From Xylanibacter ruminicola Ga6B6 (GTDB lineage: Bacteria > Bacteroidota > Bacteroidia > Bacteroidales > Bacteroidaceae), in assembly GCF_000687715.1 (NCBI RefSeq), contig NZ_JHXD01000024.1, forward strand, positions 1-45,219: a stretch of 45,219 bases of DNA, written 5' to 3'. Position numbers and translations under genes: made by a program. This document shows positions 37,899 through 45,219 of the stretch, one piece after another (position 1 is the stretch's first letter; every line of letters begins with the position of its first letter). The notes below the pieces were generated by a model. That model worked only from the letters and a program-made list of their open reading frames with translations, was not told where the DNA came from and did no database searches.

Positions 37899-38056
37899 TG
37901 TAGCCAGCTTCTAAGCTGCTTCTTGCCATACTCCAGGCTGCTTCTAAGCTTACTCATGAGAGTGGCTACAGTTTGAGAAGAGCGAGAGGAAAGCGAGGCT
38001 GAAGGCTGTTACAAAGGCAAAGAAACATCAAATGAGTAAACTTAAATAAAGAAAAA
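37899..38056 (+). promoter_or_regulatory. Structured 158-nt intergenic region before the sacsin-like gene
   Basis: TGTAGCCA (37899-37906) pairs with TGGCTACA (37963-37970). Inside lie two copies of GCTTCTAAGC, the core of which (AGCTT-CT-AAGCT) is itself palindromic. No T-run follows, so it is not a simple terminator. No promoter of the TTTG/TAnnTTTG form stands out. It could be an RNA processing or regulatory element that sets the last gene apart from the first three. Confidence 0.5.
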
Positions 38057-41000
38057 ATGTCTGAGATTACCAATAGCATAGATATGGAGTCCGTCAAGCA
38101 ATGGACTGACAAGCAGATTGTTGAGTACCTCAAAGAGTTTTGGGGAGTAGATGAATTCGTCTTTGAGTGTTTCATGTCGAATATCCCTTTGTTTACGACT
38201 AACAAAGAGAAATATAATGGTTCTCTTTCCAAATTTAGAACCATAAAAGGTGGCAAAGCAATATCTTATCCTGATATTGTCGCTAAAAAGTATATTTATT
38301 ATAACATTAAGAGGGATTCATATATTAGAATACCTAAAGGTTGGCATAGAATAGAGCTAAAGTTGGCAGAACGCAAACTACGTTTGAAATCTGACAACAT
38401 GTTCTTAATGTTACCTGTGTATAAAAACATAGACGCTTCTATCAATGCTGACACAAAGAGATTGATTCCCTCCAAAATGTCAAAGTCTTCTGATAGTAAA
38501 ATAAAAGCAGAAACGGGATACAAGAAGCAATCTTTAGAAAATGACCCGAGGATAAAAGTCTTACAGTCTAAGTGGGGAAAAAGTATTTTTAGACTCGTTG
38601 GCGTTTATACGTGCAAGGATGGGAATTATTCTATTGAATGCGTGCGAAAGATTAATTTTTCAAGATTAGAAGATGCACCTATTAGTTTGACACTTGACCG
38701 TCCTATAGCAACCTTCAAAAATGGAGATTGTATCGAATTTACATGGAAGTTTAAAGACGCTAATGGAACTGAGATAACAATAGACAAGCCCATAAAGGCT
38801 GTCGTTCCACAGGAAATTATAACTCGATTATATAAGGATGCCATATCTAATGAAGGAAGAAGTACGGATTTGGCGTTACATGGAATAGAGAACAATCGCA
38901 TCAATATTAGCGGACAAGATAGGAATACATTTATTTATGAATTGCTACAAAATGCAAATGACTACCCTCAAAGGGACTCAAATGGTAATAAAATACCAGT
39001 GCACGTAGAGTTTGAGTTTGAAGGAGATTATCTGTATTTCAGACATACGGGAGCCAAATTCACTGTTCAAAATGTACTTGGTATTTGCGGAATAGGTGAA
39101 AAGGAAAAAATCGATAATATAGAAACGATTGGATATAAAGGTGTAGGTTTTAAAAATGTCTTTATTGACTGTGATTATGTTTATATCAAAACGGGAGATT
39201 ATTCCTTTAGATTTGACAAGTCAAAAATTGAAAGGAGTGCGGTCTCATTTGAAACAACCCCTATATGGACAACAGGAATTCCAGTTGCCCTTCGCTCATC
39301 TTTTGAAAAGAATAAGGATTACAATGTGCAAATAGCTCTTAAGCCAAGAGATAAATCTATAATACATTTAGCAAAGGATGGATATATAGATCGATTCTTA
39401 GAGGCTTTTAGTGATCCCAGGATCATCATCTTTATTCCATGGATAGACAGTGTAACTGTGAAGATTCCTGGTCGCGAAAATATTGAATGCACAAGAAAAG
39501 GCAACGAGGGCGAGTGGGTCGTTTCAAATCCCAATGATCTTAAGTCAGAAATAGCTCCAGAGATTAAAACGAAAATCGCAGAATTAATAGATTCTCATAA
39601 GGGCAGAATGCCTGAGAAGTTTAAATTCAAGACAGAAACATCAGTATCATTCGCTTGTAAAGTAGCCAACAAAGCCCTGCTAACGGTTGATAACTCTCGC
39701 ATTTATTGTTATCTTCCAACGAAAGATTCATGGGGGTTTAAGTTCCTGATGAATACAGATATGATTCCTACAGGGCCTCGTGATGGTATTGAACAGCAAG
39801 AGTATTGGAACATAGAGTATTCAGAAATAGCAGGACGTGCTTTTTTCAAATGGATAAAACAATTGCTTGAGCACGGGTATGATTATGATTCTGTGTTCTC
39901 TTTAATTCCAGATTTTAAAACTTGTAAAATTGGCCGAAATGAAGAGCATGTTAACATGATTAGCCGTTTCCAAAAAGGATTTGAGGAATGTATAAATACA
40001 GAGCCATTGGTTCCCGTATGTGGAGCGAATAATACAATTGAATATGCGTGCATTAAAAACATTATTCTAGATAATACGAGTGTTACAGGGAATGACGTTT
40101 TTGAGGATCGTGTTTTTCTTTCGTTCACTAATATGAATGGACAATTGCCTCATCCGTCATTAAGAAAAAGCTCTAATTTCAAAAAAGTATTATCGCTTTA
40201 TGGTGAGAATAGTCTTAGATTTGAGAAATCGAATCTGATTGGCTTATTCCAAAACGATGATTTTATAAAATGGCTTAAGGATGATAATAATAATGCCCAA
40301 TGGATTAATTACTTTATAGATAAATATCCTAATGATTATAGTGATCTGCCAATGTTTATTGGTGAACATGACAAATCTGAACTATTCAAGGTTGGTGAAC
40401 TGTATTACAATATAGATGAAGCCTTAGAATATCTGTCTGCTTTTGCTGATATACTACCTAGATTGTCGAAAAATACAAGAGTAAAATGCAAATTGCTGGA
40501 GAAGGAGGAGAATATAGCAAAGTTTAGGCATTATAGTGCAAAAGATCTCATCAATAATTTCTTGTATAGTGAAGCAAATACAGCAGCAACTCAAGAGACT
40601 CTTACAGATAAGGACAAATCTGTTAGTTTTGTTACTTACATTGCTATTAACAAAGTTGATGCGAAAAATTTAATCAACAAGATTCCTTTAGTTGATATTG
40701 AGGAAAAATTGATTCCAACAGACACTTCCTTAAATCTTAGGGAACTATTCTTTAACTCTCCATATGTAAGTAATATCAGAAAGGAGAGTTGGTTCTGTTA
40801 TGATTGGGTTACCATTCTTCATGATGACTATTATACCAATTCTGATGTTAAAGTATATCTGAAATTATACAATATTTCAGAATTAGACGACAAATACATC
40901 ATCAACGAAGTGCTAGCGGACGGCAATTGTTGGGATGACATAAAAAAGAAAATAGGCGACTCTATTGATATAAGCAAATCGTTCATTAATTATCTCTTCA

Positions 41001-44000
41001 TCCATAAAGATGACATAAAAGGCATTATTGAGGAAAGTGATTCTCTTGAAAAGAAAAGCATTAGCTACAATCGTTTCTCAAGATATGGACTTTTCTTTGA
41101 AGATGGTAATGGTAATGTGAATTACTATTCAGCCTCGGATGAAAAAGTTTTTAATCAAATCAATGACAAGTATCTTCATTATGATTGGTTTGATAAATCC
41201 TGGATGTCACATATCTCTGACGATTATTATAAAGATCTTGATGAAACGGGAAAGAAAGAAATGGTATCTTTCTTTAAACGTTATTTCGGCCTTTTTGACC
41301 TAACCGATGGATTTTTTAAATATTTAGTAAAAAGACATATCTTAGAGATAAACGAGTCGATAAAGAAAGGCAATGAGATTAATTTGTCATTTTGGAATTT
41401 CTTAGGGGAATACCAATGGGATAATAATAACAAGGAAGCGGAAATATTTAGAAATTCTCCTATGCTGATACTTGGAGAGGATCTCCCCATTGTTATCTCT
41501 GAACGAGTAAATCGATTCTTCTATAATGAAGAACTTGAAGAAATGAATGATAGCTCGTGGATGCCACAAAATCATCTCACCATTCTGTCAAATGAATATG
41601 ATGAAAATCAGAAGTTGAGAAGTCTATTCGGCCTATTTGGATTTAAGACTTATGACCCTCAAAAGTTTAGCAATTTTTTTGAGGATATCATTGTCGATCA
41701 GTCTATACCTACTGTTATCCCAGAAATAGTTAACGTGACAAAGTTCAAAGTATTACTAGATACTAAGGAAAGATGCGTAGATTTTCACAACTTTATGAGT
41801 AAGAAATATACGCTTCTTAATGATATAGATAAAGTATTATTAAACGGAGCTCCAATTTATGTGTATGGTAAAGATGAACCAAGAAGATTAAACCTAAGTA
41901 ATAATTGTTTCATCTTGGGTAATGACAAATTTGGTGTCCTAAATAAATGTGCATCAGGATTACTTCCAGAAATAAATGCTATTGATTCTGCATTTATCAC
42001 AGAAGGGAACCTTGCCTATTGGAATGATGTTCAAAGGAGCATTATATTGGATGACGAAGCTCTTTGCTGCTGGATAGAAAAGAATGCAGCCACCCTAGGA
42101 CAGACGATTCAAGATAGAGAAAAGAATATTCTATTCTGGTCATGGCTATTCGACAACGGCATTAAGGCTCAAGCAAAGATTAGCCGTTTGAAAGTTCTTC
42201 CCATTATCTCTTACTCGACAAGAAATGAAACAAACGAAGAATCTGCGCCAACCATGACATGTTTATCCACAGCAGAGATTTATATGTCTAATTCATACAT
42301 GGGGCAGGCCCAAATAGAAGATTTTGCTAGAAATCATGGAAAAAATACGTTTGTTAGTTCAGCATATATTAGAGATAATGATAATGTTGAAGAATGGAGA
42401 CGCTTCTTCAAAAATTTAGGTGTTAAGGATGATGTTAAAGAGGTCATTTACAGTATCATCAAGCATGACCTTCCTACACTTAAAGATAAGCAGCTGCCTT
42501 GGGTTTTGGTCGATCAGTACAGTAATGAACTAGCAGATAAGGACACATTTGATTCACTTGCTACAAAGCTAAAAGAACTTCAAGTCGAAACCACCACAAG
42601 TGGAGTCTTTGTGCCAATTGCAAATGCTCTAAGGATAACAGTTGATAACTATTCACAGAAGGAACCATTCAAAATGGTCAAACTAGTTGGTGAAATATCA
42701 CGCGATTATTACCAAGATGAGAGCATCAGGAATCTTATCATTAAGATAGCGGATTCAGCGGGTACAAAGAAAATTACGGAACTTCAACAATGGATAGATG
42801 CGAAAGTAGACCAATTTATCTTAATTCAAAATGCTAATAATAATCTCATTCAAAAGGATGATCATCTCGCTTTCTTTAAGGAAATGTTGAATCATTCAGA
42901 TTATACTATAAAACGAAAGAGTGAGATTAAACTATACGATAGAGGTGGTGATTTAACGAAATCTGAAGATTTATATCTGGGCTCAAAGTATGAGTGCAAA
43001 TGTGATTTTGAAAGATTTGGCATCTCTAAAAAATATATTAGTAATGTTTACCTGAAATATGGTGGTATAAAAGAAGTCTCTCAATTGTTATTGAACATGG
43101 GATGTCAGGATAGATTTAAAGATATTAGTGTCGATATCCAACATCTGAAATTTAAAAAATTTTCCATCTATTTTTGGTGTCTTTACGTCGGTTCAAAAGA
43201 TCCAGAGATTATCTCTACCATTAATGCTATGGTCAAGAAAGGCGTCTTAAATGATGTTGAGTGTATACCATCTCAGAGTGGGGCTATGAAAAAAGCATCT
43301 GATTTGTATGCTTCTTCATTGAAAGACTATATGAAATACATCCCCAACTATGATGATAAGGTTATTGACGAGGGTATGCAATCATCAGAGCCTTTCGATG
43401 AGTTGTGTAAACAATGTAAGAATAGCTTATCTTTGAGTGACATCATACAATTTTTGATAAATTCAGAACCAGATAATTCAAAACGGTCCAATGCTTTACG
43501 ATGGCTTCTCGACGATAGCTCGGAAGATAAACCAACTTGGGTGGCAACTTATCTCTCACAAAAAAATGCGAATTGGAAGAACGGACAAGGAGGGACGAGT
43601 CATGTATCAAGTTTGATAGCAATTGATCCGAACAAGTGTAATCAGGCATACGTATTTAAATCTTCACCAAGGGTTATTGATATTTCATTTTTCCCAAAGG
43701 GGAAAGAGTTAGAAGTATGTAAAATGTTCAATATACCTGTATACACCGATGATGACTTAAAGCCTACCCCAAAAACTTCATTAGAAGGAAGTCAGACAAC
43801 AATTGTGATTTATGAAATATATCGTCGTCTACTATTGATAATAGCATATAGATATAAAAACGAATGGTCGGAAAGATTTGAGTTTATGAAGCAAAAGATG
43901 CAAGATGTAAAATTCTTCCTCTGTGAATCTATAAGCTATGGTTTCTATGACCTATCCATAGATAATGAAGATTTCTATTTTGATCAAAGCAATAAAACAT

Positions 44001-44905
44001 TCTACTATGTAGATAGCTGGCAAGATAAGAAGGTATATGAGTCGTTCGTGAAAAAACTTTGCGAATATCTAAGTATGGATTTAGATTATCGTGAATGTAA
44101 AAGCAAATTAGATGAGAATTATAAAGGAGAAAAAGTGGTCGATTATCTGAATCAAAATTGCAGAGACCTTTATGATGACGAGAATTTTATTTCTTTATTA
44201 AAAAAATATTGGAAGGATATATTTGGACTTCTTGATATCAAGGATGAAAAAGAGCCTGAGATTGTTGTGGAAAGACCTATTGAAGAGGTTAAGCCTAAGT
44301 ATTTTGAAAATGAATTGAAGGATCTGCAAAAAGAAAGGCAACAAGAAGAATCTCAGGTAGAGCAGAAAGAAAATACTTTAGAAGGCAACAATTCTGGATC
44401 TTCCGTTGGTAGCCAAGAAAACGCTGCATCGCCATCACAGGAATCAGCAACAAGTGGACATAATAACTCAACAAATAATGATCAAGCTTCCAGTAATACT
44501 CAATCTACAGGTGGCAACTCAGGAGGCGGCAATTCATCAGCAGGCTCTCAATTTACTAATAGTCAGCGCAATAGCCAGCGCGATTGGACAAAACGTTATG
44601 AGCCAAAGGTAAAAACAAAGGAAGAAATTGAAAAATTAAAATATGATGCTTCAGCGAAGAGTTTCTCAACGAAAGAACCCGATGAGAATGAAATTAATGC
44701 TGTTAATAAGATTTTAGGCGCTGGGCTTTCTGCCGAAGAGATTGTTACAACAAACTATCTTGCCCAGTTAAGATTTTGGGAAGACTTGCAAAACAGAGGT
44801 TATGAAATTGCAAACACATCACAGGCTGATTTTCTGCGGGATGTCAAAGAGGATAAAGATTATGATCTAACAGATGGAAAATATATACATAGGTGTTATG
44901 CTTAG
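38057..44905 (+). CDS. Giant sacsin-like GHKL ATPase, probably C-terminally truncated
   Basis: 2282 residues. A GHKL ATP-binding domain near residues 290-420 shows the N-box ELLQNANDYPQRD and the G2 box GYKGVGFKNVF, as in sacsin and Hsp90-like proteins. The first 280 residues, and a very long middle part of about 1650, have no motif I can name. Residues about 2078-2175 are a Glu/Gln- and then Ser/Asn/Gly-rich linker. A last folded piece (DENEINAVNKILGAGLS, NYLAQLRFWEDLQNRGYE) stops abruptly at GKYIHRCYA; related proteins, as I recall them, continue into a DUF3883-like or similar domain. The gene is clearly AT-richer than the housekeeping genes. Sacsin-like ATPases accompany bacterial defence genes; the role here is inferred from position. 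Confidence 0.8.
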   Translation: MSEITNSIDMESVKQWTDKQIVEYLKEFWGVDEFVFECFMSNIPLFTTNKEKYNGSLSKFRTIKGGKAISYPDIVAKKYIYYNIKRDSYIRIPKGWHRIELKLAERKLRLKSDNMFLMLPVYKNIDASINADTKRLIPSKMSKSSDSKIKAETGYKKQSLENDPRIKVLQSKWGKSIFRLVGVYTCKDGNYSIECVRKINFSRLEDAPISLTLDRPIATFKNGDCIEFTWKFKDANGTEITIDKPIKAVVPQEIITRLYKDAISNEGRSTDLALHGIENNRINISGQDRNTFIYELLQNANDYPQRDSNGNKIPVHVEFEFEGDYLYFRHTGAKFTVQNVLGICGIGEKEKIDNIETIGYKGVGFKNVFIDCDYVYIKTGDYSFRFDKSKIERSAVSFETTPIWTTGIPVALRSSFEKNKDYNVQIALKPRDKSIIHLAKDGYIDRFLEAFSDPRIIIFIPWIDSVTVKIPGRENIECTRKGNEGEWVVSNPNDLKSEIAPEIKTKIAELIDSHKGRMPEKFKFKTETSVSFACKVANKALLTVDNSRIYCYLPTKDSWGFKFLMNTDMIPTGPRDGIEQQEYWNIEYSEIAGRAFFKWIKQLLEHGYDYDSVFSLIPDFKTCKIGRNEEHVNMISRFQKGFEECINTEPLVPVCGANNTIEYACIKNIILDNTSVTGNDVFEDRVFLSFTNMNGQLPHPSLRKSSNFKKVLSLYGENSLRFEKSNLIGLFQNDDFIKWLKDDNNNAQWINYFIDKYPNDYSDLPMFIGEHDKSELFKVGELYYNIDEALEYLSAFADILPRLSKNTRVKCKLLEKEENIAKFRHYSAKDLINNFLYSEANTAATQETLTDKDKSVSFVTYIAINKVDAKNLINKIPLVDIEEKLIPTDTSLNLRELFFNSPYVSNIRKESWFCYDWVTILHDDYYTNSDVKVYLKLYNISELDDKYIINEVLADGNCWDDIKKKIGDSIDISKSFINYLFIHKDDIKGIIEESDSLEKKSISYNRFSRYGLFFEDGNGNVNYYSASDEKVFNQINDKYLHYDWFDKSWMSHISDDYYKDLDETGKKEMVSFFKRYFGLFDLTDGFFKYLVKRHILEINESIKKGNEINLSFWNFLGEYQWDNNNKEAEIFRNSPMLILGEDLPIVISERVNRFFYNEELEEMNDSSWMPQNHLTILSNEYDENQKLRSLFGLFGFKTYDPQKFSNFFEDIIVDQSIPTVIPEIVNVTKFKVLLDTKERCVDFHNFMSKKYTLLNDIDKVLLNGAPIYVYGKDEPRRLNLSNNCFILGNDKFGVLNKCASGLLPEINAIDSAFITEGNLAYWNDVQRSIILDDEALCCWIEKNAATLGQTIQDREKNILFWSWLFDNGIKAQAKISRLKVLPIISYSTRNETNEESAPTMTCLSTAEIYMSNSYMGQAQIEDFARNHGKNTFVSSAYIRDNDNVEEWRRFFKNLGVKDDVKEVIYSIIKHDLPTLKDKQLPWVLVDQYSNELADKDTFDSLATKLKELQVETTTSGVFVPIANALRITVDNYSQKEPFKMVKLVGEISRDYYQDESIRNLIIKIADSAGTKKITELQQWIDAKVDQFILIQNANNNLIQKDDHLAFFKEMLNHSDYTIKRKSEIKLYDRGGDLTKSEDLYLGSKYECKCDFERFGISKKYISNVYLKYGGIKEVSQLLLNMGCQDRFKDISVDIQHLKFKKFSIYFWCLYVGSKDPEIISTINAMVKKGVLNDVECIPSQSGAMKKASDLYASSLKDYMKYIPNYDDKVIDEGMQSSEPFDELCKQCKNSLSLSDIIQFLINSEPDNSKRSNALRWLLDDSSEDKPTWVATYLSQKNANWKNGQGGTSHVSSLIAIDPNKCNQAYVFKSSPRVIDISFFPKGKELEVCKMFNIPVYTDDDLKPTPKTSLEGSQTTIVIYEIYRRLLLIIAYRYKNEWSERFEFMKQKMQDVKFFLCESISYGFYDLSIDNEDFYFDQSNKTFYYVDSWQDKKVYESFVKKLCEYLSMDLDYRECKSKLDENYKGEKVVDYLNQNCRDLYDDENFISLLKKYWKDIFGLLDIKDEKEPEIVVERPIEEVKPKYFENELKDLQKERQQEESQVEQKENTLEGNNSGSSVGSQENAASPSQESATSGHNNSTNNDQASSNTQSTGGNSGGGNSSAGSQFTNSQRNSQRDWTKRYEPKVKTKEEIEKLKYDASAKSFSTKEPDENEINAVNKILGAGLSAEEIVTTNYLAQLRFWEDLQNRGYEIANTSQADFLRDVKEDKDYDLTDGKYIHRCYA

Positions 44906-44907
44906 AT

Positions 44908-45215
44908 AAAACGGAGCATGTTCCCCCACTAAAAACGGTCAAATCCGTTCAGTTCTGGAGCTGAAAAAGGCCTAAAACGGGCCTAAAAAACGGAGCATAT
45001 CCGTTCAATTTGGCAATAATCGACAGAAAAACGGAGTAAATCCGTTCACCTGTAAAGCCAATTAGGCGAAAGCAAGCGGGAGCGACCTGAAAACGGAGCA
45101 TGTCCGTTCACTTCCCAAAATACAAAAGCCTGATATTCAGCTCCAAGCGACTTAAAAACGGAGCAAATCCGTTCACATTTGTCACCTGCGACAAAAACGG
45201 ACCATATCCGTTCAC
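44908..45215. repeat. Array of seven short palindromic repeats running off the window end
   Basis: Seven units of about 22 nt, consensus AAAACGGAGCATATCCGTTCAC, begin near 44908, 44931, 44987, 45028, 45090, 45155 and 45194. Units 3-7 each contain AACGGA and TCCGTT around a 5-nt centre (a 6-bp inverted repeat); units 1 and 2 are degenerate in one arm. All have the same orientation. Spacers are unequal (about 1-43 nt) and unrelated, except that TGGAGCTGAA (44956-44965) recurs inverted as TTCAGCTCCA (45136-45145). No gene is present from 44906 to 45219. Confidence 0.9.
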
Positions 45216-45219
45216 TTGT

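Noticed and set aside
44908..45215. CRISPR array
   Set aside because: Units are short (about 22 nt), palindromic and imperfect, spacers vary from about 1 to 43 nt, and no cas gene is in the window.

Overview
The window looks like a chromosomal segment of a Bacteroidota bacterium, most likely Prevotellaceae (Prevotella/Segatella type). The evidence is the recurring Bacteroidota promoter form (TTTG, about 20 nt, TAnnTTTG), the near absence of Shine-Dalgarno sites, MKK-type signal peptides and lipoboxes, and the gene families present. The genus is inferred from overall gene content, not from a marker gene.

Positions 1-28000 are mostly housekeeping and metabolism. A partial M15 peptidase and a bidirectional terminator open the window. 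A five-gene minus-strand operon follows: phoH-purC-menG-aroE-purM (purines, menaquinone, shikimate, RNA-related ATPase). Next come two envelope or peptidase genes (DUF5715, YpfJ-like zinc peptidase), rlmH, and a secreted MORN-GH25 lysozyme. The plus-strand operon leuA-leuC-leuD-cimA-leuB-TPR is preceded by a leader region with a promoter, a 22-codon leader peptide rich in Leu and carrying three consecutive Ile codons, an intrinsic terminator, and an upstream segment fully complementary to the terminator's loop and inner stem. This is a transcription attenuator that I infer senses Leu and Ile together. That fits the operon, because CimA plus LeuBCD gives 2-oxobutyrate for isoleucine and LeuABCD gives leucine. 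After it come hexuronate catabolism (GHL10 glycosidase-like lipoprotein, uxuA, uxuB), cstA, a small outer-membrane barrel, nadC, a C69 dipeptidase, a HAD phosphatase, a small lipoprotein, a DUF1254/DUF1214 lipoprotein and a small basic protein.

Positions 28100-45219 are an accessory region that looks like a phage-defence island. A promoter and structured leader precede a 54-codon ORF with a strong Shine-Dalgarno site. Four large genes follow on the same strand: an SNF2-family helicase (DrmD/BrxHII-like), a 1654-residue adenine-specific DNA methyltransferase (DrmMI/PglX-like), an AlbA_2-HATPase-wHTH protein, and a 2282-residue sacsin-like GHKL ATPase. The DISARM core genes (drmA, drmB, drmC) and the BREX genes (pglZ, brxC) are absent from the window, so the set reads as a distinct or minimal helicase-methylase-ATPase system.

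Three structural oddities mark this island. Two perfect long hairpins (21 bp and 18 bp) sit back to back inside the methyltransferase reading frame. The probable target-recognition part of the same gene has a visibly AT-rich mosaic segment. An array of seven short palindromic repeats (consensus AAAACGGAGCATATCCGTTCAC) starts 3 nt after the stop of the last gene and runs off the window; that last gene looks cut short at its C-terminus exactly where the array begins.
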